A stretch of 64,000 nt of DNA from NCBI GenBank assembly GCA_032718475.1, contig JAUCBJ010007402.1:1-64000 (forward strand). The letters are read 5' to 3'. This document shows, one piece after another, positions 1 to 10,972 of this stretch (within the stretch, counting starts at the first letter, position 1; each line of letters begins with the position of its first letter). The notes under the pieces were generated by a model. That model was not told the DNA's origin and did no database searches. It saw only the letters and a program-made list of their open reading frames with translations. Both the position numbers and the translations under genes were made by a program. The DNA is from Nemertoderma westbladi (Eukaryota > Xenacoelomorpha > Nemertodermatida > Nemertodermatidae).

Positions 1-1674
1 TTCTCTGAGTGTTCTACGGGAAGGGCCAGTAAAGTACCAACCTACTCTAGTTCTTACCGCATAGGTCTGTAGGGGCTGCGGTTGAGCAGGCCGTTTCTCT
101 AACGTCTCCAGCGCCTCATGCGCGTTTTGGCCGATGAGTATTTGCACTCCAGGATAATCAGTCTGAAATCGAGGTATGTTAAGATGTTGGATGCTCTCAT
201 CCTCGTCCCAATTATAAAGGTCTGCTTGAGTAGTAGCGAAGTTCTTTATAGCCACCATTTTCACTGACCTTATGCTGTGTTCTCCTAGTTCGTCCTGGGG
301 GGTGGACAACGCTCCGACATAATAATCAGCTGTTATTGTAGATTTCCAAACTTGCATTATGCCAGACATGTTGAGCTTAGTTTGGAACTTGGGTTGCCCA
401 GCAAATATATCTTCGGCTAACTCTTTGTCGATGAATGTTCCTGTGCTGCCGGAGTCCAGGAGGGCGTTCACTACACAACTCCTCTTAGGTCCGTGAACCC
501 TTACTTGCACCACAGGAAACTCGCGGATCCCTACATTGGAGGATGTCTCTTTCCAAGGTGGTTGTCGTTCAGAAGTAGTTAGAGTAAAGTCGTTCTCTGT
601 ATCTTTCTCATATGTTAGTGCTCGATACACTGCGGTATTTATCATGTAACAGGATTCGTTTTCGTCAGAGAATTCGTCTGTATAGAATCCTTCCATCTCA
701 GATTGATCAGTGTCGTTCACATCACTGAATTGGACATGTAGCTCGGAATCACTTACTTGATTCGGACTATTTCGATCGAATTCAGCGTGCAACAAGATAT
801 GATGTTTCGCACCACATTTTGCACACCTTATGTCAGAGAAACAGGTTCGCCGTTGGTGTCCTTGTCTGAGGCAATTATAACATAACCGCTTATCCCACAT
901 AACTTCGCGTCTCTCCGTTAATGATTTCTTTAGAAATTCATCACACCTATTCAAATGGTGGATCCCGTCGCACAGCGCACATTTTGGTTTGATGTTACTT
1001 ACCTTATTTTGAGTCACATTGTGTACACTTGCCTTTTCTTCGGGTTTTCTCACCTGAATTCTCTTGGGAGACGTGGGAGGAGTTTTTCTTACCTGTTCCC
1101 TCCTGTCATTTGTTCGAGACTTAAATTTACTTACCTGATCTTTAGGCATTTTGTTCACGTAATAAGATCTATCCGTGTCTTTCCCGCTATCTTCTCCTTG
1201 AGAAGTCTGGCTTTCGCCGTCATCGGTATAACATACTGGTGTTATTTTTCTCCTAGAGACGGGTTTTTCACTTACCTTGTTTTCCGGTGTTTTCTCCCTA
1301 GACAGTTTCAGGAGCTGTAATTTCACTTCTCCATCTAGGAATGACATGAGATCAGCCATGGTAGGATCTCGCCGTTGTTGTTCCATCATATATAACACTT
1401 TCTTATCCCAGCGTGTACCTACTCCACCTTTCGGTAAAGTAGAAGCCACTGCTCTAATAACCATAGTGTTCTGATACTCATGAGACTTACCTAGCCAATC
1501 TAATTGTCTGCAGATCTCCTGGATCTCATCGGAAAACTCGATAATTCCGCTACTAATAAACTTTCGGGGCGCTACTAACTTGGCATACAAGTACCCAGCG
1601 ATATTATTCCTATTACCATACCTGATGTTTAGTGTATCCCAAACTTGTCTTAATCCGTCTGGATGTCCAATAAA
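1..1674 (-). CDS. BEL-A Gag C-terminus and aspartic protease (partial, runs off left edge)
   Basis: The frame is open from 1674 to base 1 on the minus strand, about 558 codons with neither a start nor an end in the window. It begins inside the Gag core (a tract like that of DUF1759/Pao gag proteins, with RYGNRNNIAGYLYAKL) and continues through a charged linker. A cysteine/histidine cluster follows at about 780-990 (CALC, CYNCLRQGHQRRTC, CAKCGAKHH), the paired zinc knuckles typical of BEL/Pao. A retropepsin-like site LLDSGSTGTF lies at about 430-465. Reverse transcriptase would lie further left, outside the window. The gag core looks N-terminally truncated, and this frame is -1 to the upstream ORF, overlapping it only at 1650-1674. 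This is either frameshift expression or an internal deletion. The BEL/Pao call is secure; functionality is unknown. Confidence 0.85.
997..1493 (-). other. cluster of seven 5' splice-site-like motifs in BEL-A gag
   Basis: On the minus (gag-sense) strand, near-consensus splice donors occur at 1485-1493 (TAGGTAAGT), 1270-1278 (AAGGTAAGT), 1129-1137 (CAGGTAAGT), 1087-1095 (CAGGTAAGA), 1048-1056 (CAGGTGAGA), 1027-1035 (AAGGCAAGT) and 997-1005 (AAGGTAAGT). All lie in the linker between the gag core and the zinc knuckles. I infer no particular intron; no matching acceptor was identified. Confidence 0.6.
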
Positions 1675-3956
1675 CTATTTAATATCGAGTTATCGGTATA
1701 TAAATTTCTCGGATTATGATCAATTCTATATGGAATATCATTATCAACAGGTTTATAATTACCCTTAATAGGGTTCACTATAGGAGTTTCTACTTCGCTA
1801 GCAGTATAGATGCGTGTAGGCTCCACACCTTGCGCATGAGATACTTCTGACCTAACAGGTTGACACATTGTTACAGAGGGTGGTGGTATACCCTTTTGGG
1901 TATTTACTAATTTATCGCGTTCAAGCGCGATACTTTGCTGCACTTCTTGCAACTCTAGCCTACTTTCCCTTACTGTGCCCTTGAATTGCAGGACAGTCTC
2001 CTGCATCTGCCCGAGCAGGATATCCATCCCCCGCCGTCTCTCGTCTACACAATCAACCGCCGAAACGGGATCCGCCAACGTCGTAGCGGGCGGACGAGGG
2101 ACAACGGGCGACAAATTTGGAATATTTCGCTCGGGGTCCAGGACCTGAACTGTCTCTTGGGCAGTTCTACGGGGCACAGGTAGCTTAGTGCTATGCAGAG
2201 GGAATTTAGAAGTAGTTTCAGGGAGCACAGGTGTATCTATCACCGAAGGGGTGATTTCAAGAACAGGCCTAATTATTTCAGGCTCATCTACTATAGTAGG
2301 GAGTCTTTCTATTTTAATTATTTGGCCTGTGGGTTCTGTACTACCTAAGTTGGTGTTATTTAGTTGCCTTCTAACAGCTGGAGGCAAATCAGGCAATTTC
2401 TGACGGTGGAATGTTCTTTTACGTCTGCTTAGGCGGGATCGATTTCCTCCGCCTTCAGTGTCGGTGGTATCGCCTTCCTCAGATGATGTATAACCTTGTC
2501 GTTTGGGAGTAGATCGATTCATCATCTGCATATTACTAGCTGTTAACTGTTTATTAAAGTTATCTTGCCTCTCTTGAAGATTTTCCAACTCTAGTTGGGT
2601 TGTCTCTTCAGATGCCCTCCGTTCTGCTTCTGCCACTGCTATCTTTCTTTCCGCTTCTGCCGCTGCCGCTTTTGCCTCTGCCGCTGCCGCTTTCCTTTCT
2701 GCAGCTGCCGCTTTTGCCTCTGCCACTGCCTCTGCTGCCTTTCTTTCCGCTTCTGCCGCTGCCACTGTCGCTGCTGCTGTCTTTCTATCTTCTATACGTT
2801 TTTTCCTTACTTGTTCTTCCCTTTCTCTAGCGATGCGGAGTTGTTCATCGAATTTAGCTTGGTTCGCTGCTAACCTATCCACATCAATCGCATCTAACAC
2901 AAGTTTGGCTCCTTCGCTATTAGGGCTAAGTCCCTCTAGCCTTCTCCGCAACTCTTCATCACCTACAAAACGTTGATAGTCTGACAGATAGATGTCAATG
3001 GCATCCCTCTTATGCGGTTTCTCTGCCGTCGCTTCACTTTCCACTTGGGAAGAAATAGCGTCCGTTGATTCTCCATGGGTTGAGCGCTCCTCCAATTGAG
3101 CTTTCCACTGAGCTGCTCCTTGAACCTGGCGACTCACCCTTTGAAACCAAGTCTTTACGGCAACTTGCAACGACGTGTCTTGCTTTCGTTTAGAAGCCTC
3201 CTCAAAGGCGGATAAGATTAGCCTAATCCGCAGAACTCTTTCTCTAACTTGATAAAGCAGCGATCCCTGCTCTTGAGGTCCTTGAGGTTGTTGAAAAAGT
3301 TGCTTTTCTATTCGCTCCATAGAGCTGAAGAATCCCTGTGCGTATCCGGCTGCGGACCTCTTCCACACAGCTGGATCGATGGTTTCCTTGGCTACTCCCA
3401 TCCGGTGTATGTCTTCCCAGGCAGCTTCTGATAAATCAAACGGGAGTCCGGGTCCGGGGAAGTTCCATTGCGACTCGACAATAGACTTCAGTTCTTCACT
3501 AGTGTATCCCGCATAACTATCTCTAGTTGACCGTTGACTTCTCGCCCAATCGATCTGGTGTTCTTCCACCGCGATCAATAACCCAGCGAGCACGGCTGCA
3601 GGAAGGATGAGAAGGGGATCCGTATAAACCGCATCCGTCATCTCTGCTCCGCTCTCGGGTGTCAGCTCTACAGTATCCTCACTACTGGAGCTGCTGGGCC
3701 GCTGAGGAATAAGTTCTTGACTAACGGGTTGTTGCTGTTCCGCTGCTTCTTGGTCCCGCTTGACCTGAGCTCGGGTGCCTATGATAGACCTACGATGTTG
3801 GACCAGCCTAGGTTCTTTTATTACTACTGGAGGGATGACTTTCCTCACAGTGGGGGGTGAACTGGACTTACGACCAGACGGTTCTACGTCTCTATCTGAG
3901 TCGCAGATAGTTACATCTAATAAACTGTCTGACAGGTTCTGCTTAGTATCAGACAT
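1650..3956 (-). CDS. BEL-A N-terminal Gag-like ORF, alanine-rich coiled coil
   Basis: A 768-residue frame starting at an ATG and placed directly upstream of the BEL-A zinc-knuckle/protease frame, so it is most likely the N-terminal Gag of the same element. Visible parts are a Ser/Pro-rich N-terminus, a globular middle rich in Trp and Arg, a long Ala/Glu/Lys helix (repeats such as AERKAAAAEAKAAAAEAE, about residues 390-450) likely to form a coiled coil, a basic RKR-type patch, and a Pro-rich C-terminus. It ends with TAA at 1650-1652. The DUF1759-type gag core one expects next is missing from this frame, and only its C-terminal part appears in the adjoining frame. I do not recognise the N-terminal domain. 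The tandem helix codons make many spurious antisense frames here. Confidence 0.6.
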   Translation of the reverse strand: MSDTKQNLSDSLLDVTICDSDRDVEPSGRKSSSPPTVRKVIPPVVIKEPRLVQHRRSIIGTRAQVKRDQEAAEQQQPVSQELIPQRPSSSSSEDTVELTPESGAEMTDAVYTDPLLILPAAVLAGLLIAVEEHQIDWARSQRSTRDSYAGYTSEELKSIVESQWNFPGPGLPFDLSEAAWEDIHRMGVAKETIDPAVWKRSAAGYAQGFFSSMERIEKQLFQQPQGPQEQGSLLYQVRERVLRIRLILSAFEEASKRKQDTSLQVAVKTWFQRVSRQVQGAAQWKAQLEERSTHGESTDAISSQVESEATAEKPHKRDAIDIYLSDYQRFVGDEELRRRLEGLSPNSEGAKLVLDAIDVDRLAANQAKFDEQLRIAREREEQVRKKRIEDRKTAAATVAAAEAERKAAEAVAEAKAAAAERKAAAAEAKAAAAEAERKIAVAEAERRASEETTQLELENLQERQDNFNKQLTASNMQMMNRSTPKRQGYTSSEEGDTTDTEGGGNRSRLSRRKRTFHRQKLPDLPPAVRRQLNNTNLGSTEPTGQIIKIERLPTIVDEPEIIRPVLEITPSVIDTPVLPETTSKFPLHSTKLPVPRRTAQETVQVLDPERNIPNLSPVVPRPPATTLADPVSAVDCVDERRRGMDILLGQMQETVLQFKGTVRESRLELQEVQQSIALERDKLVNTQKGIPPPSVTMCQPVRSEVSHAQGVEPTRIYTASEVETPIVNPIKGNYKPVDNDIPYRIDHNPRNLYTDNSILNSLLDIQTD

Positions 3957-4044
3957 GACTATGTATACCGTTGAATGTCTACTGCTGTATTACAGTCTGA
4001 GCAAGTCTAGTAACTCAGTATTAACTGCTAGCCTAGTAATTAAT

Positions 4045-4327
4045 TACCGGTACTGCTACTCAGTGTAGCGTGATATATATAATATATTAGAATACCGGTA
4101 TGCTTATAGTATATATAACTATTATTACAGACTAGGTTTATCACAGAATACCGGTATAATTTTAGCACAAATATATATAAATATATAATAGGCCTATCGG
4201 AATACCGGTATACAGCTTACAGTTTGTAGTATATATAATTCTGGACTAGAATTAATTACAAGTACCGGTATAATTTCAGCCTAAATTTATAGAAATAAAG
4301 ATAATAGGCCTATCGTAAATACCGGTA
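4045..4327. repeat. degenerate ~55-bp tandem repeat carrying TACCGGTA
   Basis: The palindrome TACCGGTA starts at 4045, 4093, 4149, 4203, 4263 and 4320, with spacings of 48, 56, 54, 60 and 57 bp. It sits in similar context (TAGGCCTATCG before it, AT-rich after it). Six regularly spaced copies upstream of BEL-A gag indicate a decayed tandem array, possibly of protein-binding sites. Confidence 0.7.
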
Positions 4328-5269
4328 TATCAATTATTTTAAATAATTGAATTTCTGAATTTTAGGGTTACTTGGTTACTTTACTTACTTTATTACCGTT
4401 ATTTGAGCAGTAATCCAACTGATATTGAGACCTAATGGTTGTATGGTAGGCCTACGATTTATAAATCGTTAGATTTGATTTATAATATATATATACCCGT
4501 TTTAATGGGTTTTGTCAATGTTTGAAATAAATGTTATTATTTCTGGGGAGTAATCACTACACAAAGCGGTGCGCTTTCAGTGAAGTGTTACTTACAGGAC
4601 ACTAAAACAAATAATACTAATTTACCTAAGTTACTTAATACTACAAATTACGTACAATTCGGGTTGAGATTACAATCTCTAAATAAACACAAAAATTTAC
4701 AAAAAACACAAATACGAATTTTTAGGGTAATTTTACAAGAAGTCTACAAACCAGCCTAACAAAGGGTTAGAAAACTGGTTATTACAACGGACAGGGTACT
4801 ACGGTATTTGAAATAATAAGTAGTAGTAAATACACTGCGTTGTCCAGATAGGAAAATACCACCGCCTGACGACCTATAGCCGTATCGCTATAGGTTCTAC
4901 GTTATGTATCACGGAGTGTTCCTACCTAGAAGTTAATAGAGCTAATCGAATGTGCCTATCAACCACTTTACAACACAAATATAATGTCTACAATAATTAC
5001 TTCGGAAAGTACTGTACACTAAACCCTAAATTAGGTACGAGTACTTGTACAACAGATAATCAGTAGTTAAATATACTTGAACAGCTAAAAGAACCACGGC
5101 ATCTGCTGGAGTGACCGATGCACAAAATCACCAGTCTTTACCTACGCCGAGCAGCCCGTGTAGTACCGGGGTTAATTTAACTATAGCGGTATGTATAACA
5201 AACACAATTACTGTAGGAACAAACTTGGGGAATGAATGTTGCGGATAATCGCATAAACTCTGAATAATA

Positions 5270-5790
5270 AATATTACGCTACGCGTACAAACTACTCAAA
5301 CAAAATACAGACCGAACACTGACAGACTACTATCAAGCCTAAACAAACTACGGTATATGCAGACTCCGAAATGATTAGGGAGTATGCGCTCTAACCCAGT
5401 AGTGCGACTTATTCTTTAGTTGGGGGTTTACCTTACAGCGTTCGCTGCCCCTACTGCCTAACCGTACTTAATCGGACAGATGATCTACACACGCGGCAAT
5501 CCGTTCAGACCTAATAACAGCCAGACAACTATCCAGCCTACAAATTATCTAAATAAAATTATACGCTACCCGTACAGACTTACACAAACAAAGTACAGAC
5601 CAAACGATGGCAGACTACTCTCAAGCCTAAATAAACTACAGGACATGCAGACTCCGAAATGATTAGGGAGTATGCGCTCTAACCCAGTAGTGCGACTTAT
5701 TCTTTAGTTGGGGGTTTACCTTACCGCGTTCGCTGCCCCTACTGCCTAATCGTACTTAATCGGACAGAGTGATCTACACACACTGCAATT
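5270..5790. repeat. 288-bp tandem duplication
   Basis: Two adjacent copies of a roughly 288-bp unit. The shared segment beginning AGACTCCGAAATGATTAGGG is at 5361 and again at 5649, with long near-identity on both sides through the tract ending in CGTACTTAATCGGACAGA. The location suggests it is part of the BEL-A LTR or leader. Confidence 0.8.
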
Positions 5791-6300
5791 CGTTCGGACT
5801 TAACAGCAATCAGACAACAGCTCAGCCTACAAATTGTCTGTACAATCTGATCAGGTTTACACGCCTTCTGTTCAATACTGGCCTACAAACAAATAAAACT
5901 GACAGAAATAGGCCTAAGTAAAATCCCAATAAAAACCAGGCGTCCCCGATTAATTATTAAGACCTACCGGCATATATAATCAAATCGAATAATACTGCTG
6001 TACTTATACGGATGTAGGTACCGGTCCGGATGATCAGGCAGTCAGGCCTACTGGTTACCGGTCGACCGGTACTTTCGACTTTATTGCTTACTGCAATAAA
6101 GAAGCTATATCCTTTAATGTTCGCGCTTTCAGACCTTTGGCAGTTTAACCCACCAAATTAAGATGTCTTCTAGATATTAAATCAGTTTTTAGTCTATGAC
6201 AAGTATTTGATTCACTACACTAGTCGAAACCAATCCGTGCGCGACCATTCACCCGCTGGAGATTCCCGGGAGATTGGGTTCGACGGTTTAATTTTATTGC

Positions 6301-6847
6301 TATGTAAGCCTAATGTATTATTCGACTGACAGTATTATATAATCTCTGACAATATTATTCACCTTCGGGAATATTAACAGTTCCTTTAGGACGTGGCGCT
6401 TTATCTATATAAACAGAGTTATGACTTAAACTACTCACAACGATATGGCTTAATTATAATTCACATATATGGCGCATTCTTTAGGAATTGCTTCTTTAAC
6501 AGACTCACTCATACACAATGCTGCACAATACTGCACACTAATCTGCCAATCTTCACTGATTTTAGTCACATATAAAAGGAACACAGACTGACTCATGTAG
6601 GGTCTATCAAATAACATTAGATTCACTTCAAACCACTTTAACATAAGTCACAATCGTTTATCTGTAACCCTTCTCTCTTACCTTCGGTATATCAAGAATA
6701 TTGGGTTTCGGGGTTATTTATCGTTATTCCAAATATAATTATTCATCAACCATATTATGAAGAACTGACGGTAAATAGCAGTATAAAACAACAATGAAAA
6801 CACTGATTGTTATGAGTTTGCAATGTTTCAGCAGTCAGCATGTATGA
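6301..6847. other. no gene seen
   Basis: AT-rich sequence between the BEL-A leader and the first Helitron-like unit. A plus-strand TATAAAAG lies near 6571-6580, but no convincing ORF follows. Nothing else is recognised. Confidence 0.5.
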
Positions 6848-7802
6848 TCAGTCAGCAGTAGTCTGTGAGTCTGAGTCTGTGAGTCTGTCCAAGCTATACG
6901 CTCCGACACACATGCACCAATCAGAGCAAATGATACATCAATCGAAAGCTCTCGTCCTGAGCACGTAAACTATCGCTATCTCGAGGCTAATTTCACGCGT
7001 TTGCTTGCGTGAATGCGTATTTTGTGTTCGTTCGGGCGAAATTTATCGAATTATTTCGGTTCTTCTATCGGTAATTAATTATTTAGAGGGGTTACATTTA
7101 TCCCATCTGGTATAAAATTAACATGAGTAGATTCGCCGTGTCCCATTCTCACAAAGTTTTTATTTTATTCGAGTGTTTAATATAAATATGCATGATTATT
7201 TATTGATTAAAAATCAAATAGTGTATAAATATGTCATATTCGACATGCAGGATCGAATGGGCCTATTGTTAGTGAATAGGGAAGGATTTTTATCTGTATC
7301 ATAGCAACGTTAGGTAATTATTGAACTCGTAGCTGGCTGGGCACAGGTAAGTAGCAAGCCAAGACTAAATCTGCTTTCTCAATCAATAATGGCTGCGTGG
7401 AAAGAGAGGTTTATAACATTTTAGTTTTTTTTATTATTTTACTGTTCTGAATATTAAAAGTGATAATTTCTGTAGGCCTACTTACTGTATTATTATTTTA
7501 TCTAATATTAATCATACATTTAAAATCTAATACATATAAATATCGATTATTATATGTCTGGTGTGGGTGTGTGTTTATCATCGGCTCAGATAGGGGAAAT
7601 AATAATTCATCCCTCTCCAGGGGAAATTCGACGCAAATAACAGCTGATTACTCTCAAAAATAAAACTGGAACCTGTTCTATTGTGTTAGTTTATTGTTTT
7701 GTTAGTTATATAGCTATTATGTTATTATATAGCTTGTTAGAAAGGTTTCGCCCAAACTCGTTGCAAAGTAATACTCAGAGCCGTCTGAAGTTCCACCGTC
7801 CG

Positions 7803-7815
7803 CCGCTAGAGGGCG
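7803..7815 (+). promoter_or_regulatory. CTCF-like core motif
   Basis: CCGCTAGAGGGCG within a repeat unit of the Helitron-like copy 1. It resembles the conserved CTCF core (CCASYAGRKGGC) except for G at the third base. Binding is not shown. Confidence 0.3.
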
Positions 7816-8092
7816 AATTGTCCGATAGTGAAAACCTGATCTCATTTGGTTGTTTTTAATGCTTTGGTAGCTATCTACTACACCATATAGGCTGTATCTT
7901 TACGGAGTCACAGAATCGTCTACAGTTCCCCAGTCATCCGCTATTAGGGGATGAATTGTCTAAAAGAGGAAACCTACAATTTTGTTGTTTATGAATGCTT
8001 TTTTGCTGATACTTGGCACTTGGCAGAGGACTACTACACCATAGTCTTCGTGTTTGGGGAGGACGCTAACCAGTGCAGAATTATGCAGTCTG

Positions 8093-8105
8093 CCACTAGG
8101 GGGCG
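8093..8105 (+). promoter_or_regulatory. CTCF-like core motif
   Basis: CCACTAGGGGGCG is an exact fit to the core CTCF consensus CCASYAGRKGGCR. It lies in a degenerate internal repeat of the Helitron-like copy 1. Confidence 0.4.
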
Positions 8106-8464
8106 AAATGTCTGAAATTAAAACCTTCCATTTTAATACGATAGAGTTGCTGCAGTGACCTACTGCACTATAGGTTATGTTTGCGAGGACGCTAACCACT
8201 ACTCTGCAGTTATACAGTTTTCCACTAAGGGGGAAATATCACACACAGTTAAAACCTTTTCCCATTTTATTATTTGTAATCCATTGGAGGTGTTACTTGG
8301 AAGGTATCTACTACAACATAAAGCCTTATGTTTATTATTGTATGTAGCTGCAACTAAAACGGGATCAGTCTGTTAGTCTTATGTAAAGTTTTGTTAAGTT
8401 AATTAATTAATTTATTTATGTTTGATATTGTCCATTGATTGATTGATTGTATAGAAGCTTGTGA

Positions 8465-8502
8465 ACTAGAAAGCCGTGGCCGAAGGCCACGGGCTTTCTA
8501 GT
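8465..8502 (+). repeat. 38-nt terminal hairpin, copy 1
   Basis: A nearly perfect inverted repeat running from ACTAGAAAGC to GGCTTTCTAGT around the inner stem CGTGGCC/GGCCACG with a GAA loop. It is the 3' terminus of the Helitron-like unit and identical to 10973-11010. Confidence 0.9.
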
Positions 8503-9246
8503 CTATATATATAAATATCCTCTGTCTGTCTGTGAGTCTGTGAGTCTATGAGTCTGTGAGTCTATGAGTCTGTGAGTCTGTCCAAGCTATACGCTCCGAC
8601 ACACGAGCACCAATCTGAGCGAATGATACATCGATCGAAAGCTCTCGTCCCGAGCACGTAAACTATCGCTATCTCGAGGCTTATTTTACGCGTATGCTTG
8701 CGTGAATGCGTATTTTGTATTCGCTGCAACATGTTGTGTGATAAAATCTCAAAGTGATTCGAATATTCCTTTTGGCAGTAAAGCTGAGAGTTAGTTAGCA
8801 AGGCAGCTTGCTACTTGCAGACCAATCATAGGTGGCCTGCAGCAGGCTGGGTTGGTTAAGTAGTAATCTCAATAAATAGGACCCAGCAGGAGAGTGGAGT
8901 GGATCTACTGTGATTGGTTCTTGACTTACATTGGTAAGAACAAGCAGTAAATCTTAGATTAGCTTTTTTCAGTTCACATATTGTTTATAATCATAAACAC
9001 AAAATGATTCAATTATTCATTTTTGCAATGTACCGGATGGGTGCTAGCGAGGTAGGCCTAGCAGGTCGTCAGTCCGTCATCCTACAAGTTGGATCTTGAC
9101 TCTATCATGTGCGTTCATCTATATGATGCAGACCATCCTGAGCCCGTGAACATGAATTGTAAAGGCTATCTCGAGGCTGATTTTTTACACATTTACTTGA
9201 TACTTGCATGAATGCGTCTTTGAGGTAAAATTGCATTATTCTGCAG

Positions 9247-9270
9247 TTATTATTATTATTATTATTATTA
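9247..9270 (-). repeat. (TAA)n microsatellite, probable LINE 3' tail
   Basis: Eight TTA triplets on the plus strand, just past the putative 3' UTR of the truncated LINE. Confidence 0.6.
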
Positions 9271-9609
9271 CACCCATAGTCAAAAATTGCACATATGAAA
9301 TTTATTTCAAATAAAATAGATCATTAGATAAAAATATATACAGTAAGTAGTGGGGGAGGAGACTAACCAGGCCCGTGCACTTACGGTTAGCCATTCCATT
9401 ATTTAAGTTAATTAATTTGTATACTAATCGTTATAAGTACATGTAAAAGGAACTAAAAAGTATTAAATAATTAAACGTTTCCCTGATAAAAATATTTTTC
9501 TAAAAAAATATTGTTAAAGATATTTTTCTACTGGCCGTACTGAAATTGATATATTAACAATAAATAGTATTATATAATAACATGAGTTATGCCAAAAATA
9601 ATCCAATTA

Positions 9610-10119
9610 TTATAAAAAACTGTTAAAACTGCAGTATTTTATAAGGTCTACATCCCGTGCTAAAATATTACTAAAAATATTAATGTTTGGGGCTGATGCA
9701 GCATTAGAAGGTAGGTCGTTCCACATACTAACTATCCTATTACAAAAATATTTCTGACAAATTTGTAGGCGGCAAAAATTGTGTTGCAATTCATATTGGT
9801 GACCTCTAAGACCCCTTCGTGAAGCAAAGCTAAAAAAATCATCAAAATTCATTTGCACTGCACCGGTGATTATAGAGTAAACCTGTTTTAAATCAAACAC
9901 AGGACGTCTAACTTCGAGTGGTTGTAAGTTTAAGTACTCAAGTCTATCTAAATAAGGCACCATGGTTAATTTACATCTAAAAAATAATCTGCGCGTAAAA
10001 TATCTCTGTACGTGTTCGATCAGATCTATATGTCCTTTGGTAAAAGGAGACCAAATTACTGTACAATATTCCAATAAGGGACGCACGTAAGATTTATAAG
10101 CACAAATTAGGGCTGCCAT
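9610..10119 (-). pseudogene. LINE reverse transcriptase C-terminal fragment (5'-truncated copy)
   Basis: The 169-residue frame starts with YKSYVRPLLEYCTVIWSP, the thumb-region signature just after the RT domain of CR1/Jockey-type LINEs. It continues through the usual C-terminal tail (RRGLRGH, MWNDLPSN, F..L). The RT core and endonuclease are absent, so this is a 5'-truncated insertion. The stop at 9610 is followed by about 340 bp of 3' UTR and a (TAA)n tract (9247-9270 as TTA on the plus strand), the kind of 3' microsatellite such LINEs end with. It lies inside Helitron-like copy 2. It is a different family from the LINE at 12.5-17.2 kb, judged by tail sequence. Confidence 0.8.
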
Positions 10120-10294
10120 ATTTTTGCCAACTAGTTGTTTTGTTATCGGAGAAATTACTGATCAGCAAGCAGGAAATTATAACAGCAGTTATTGCATCAT
10201 CGTAACCACTCTGCTGACACTTTGCAGAATAAATTCTACCTGACCATAGCTGCGTGTTGGGAGGACGCCGACCAGTTTGCGGTTCTTCAGTCTG

Positions 10295-10307
10295 CCACTA
10301 GGAGGCG
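10295..10307 (+). promoter_or_regulatory. CTCF-like core motif
   Basis: CCACTAGGAGGCG in copy 2, in the same repeat context (CTGC before, AAATGTCTGAAA after). Confidence 0.3.
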
Positions 10308-10608
10308 AAATGTCTGAAAGTGAAAATCTTATCCTATTTTGTTATTAATAATGATTTTTATGTTTTTTGCTGATACCAAGCATAGTATACTACACCGTAG
10401 GGTGTGTATTTGGGCTTGGGGAGACGATGACTAATCTACAGTTCCCCAGTCTGCCGCTATTAGGGGATGAAATGTCTGAATGAGGAAACCTACAATTTTG
10501 TTGTTTATGAATGCTTTTTTGCTGATACTTGGCACTTGGCAGAGGACTACTACACCATAGTCGTCATGTTTGGGGAAGACGCTAACCAGTGCATAATTAT
10601 GCAGTCTG

Positions 10609-10621
10609 CCACTAGGGGGCG
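10609..10621 (+). promoter_or_regulatory. CTCF-like core motif
   Basis: CCACTAGGGGGCG, the copy 2 counterpart of 8093-8105, preserved in both copies. Confidence 0.4.
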
Positions 10622-10972
10622 AAATGTATGAAATTAAAACCTTCCATTTTAATACGATAGAGTTGCTGCAGTGACCTACTGCACTATAGATTATGTTTGC
10701 GAGGACGCTAACCACTACTCTGCAGTTTTCCGCTAAGGGGAAAATATCACACACAGTTAAAACCTTTTCCCATTTTATTATTTGTAATACATTGGAGGTG
10801 TTACTTGGAAGGTATCTACTACAACATAAAGCCTTGTGTTTATTATTGTATGTAGCTGCAACTAAAACGGAATCAGTCTGTTAGTCTTATGTAAAGTTTT
10901 GTTAAGTTAATTAATTAATTTATTTATGTTTGATATTGTCCATTGATTGATTGACCGTAAAGAAGCTTGTGA

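Larger units (their letters stand above)
3957..6300 (-). other. BEL-A leader / candidate 5' LTR region, non-coding
   Basis: No credible gene. The stretch lies upstream of the BEL-A gag start and should include its leader and 5' LTR. The partner 3' LTR is outside the window, so LTR ends cannot be fixed. It contains a TACCGGTA-bearing degenerate repeat (4045-4327) and a 288-bp tandem duplication (about 5270-5790). Confidence 0.45.
6848..8501 (+). mobile_element. Helitron-like non-autonomous element, copy 1
   Basis: The 3' end is well defined: a GC-rich hairpin (CGTGGCC-GAA-GGCCACG, 8475-8491) six bases before CTAG, followed by T, as expected of Helitron 3' ends (hairpin then CTRR, insertion between A and T). 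The head shares about 200 bp with copy 2 (GTCTGTGAGTCTG tract, then CCAAGCTATACGCTCCGACA), and the tail shares about 600 bp. The exact 5' base is uncertain. No Rep/helicase is present. The middle includes a fragment (about 7596-7690) also found at 19.86 kb and 26.0 kb. Confidence 0.55.

Noticed and set aside
1270-1493. A defined intron in BEL-A gag
   Set aside because: Donor-like sites are abundant, but no acceptor with branch point and polypyrimidine tract was matched, and the frame is open throughout.
2595-2873. Cys/Leu-rich plus-strand ORFs
   Set aside because: Antisense of the Ala-rich helix of BEL-A Gag.
6393-6644. Overlapping 60-64-residue ORFs on both strands
   Set aside because: Short, overlapping on opposite strands, no recognisable domain.
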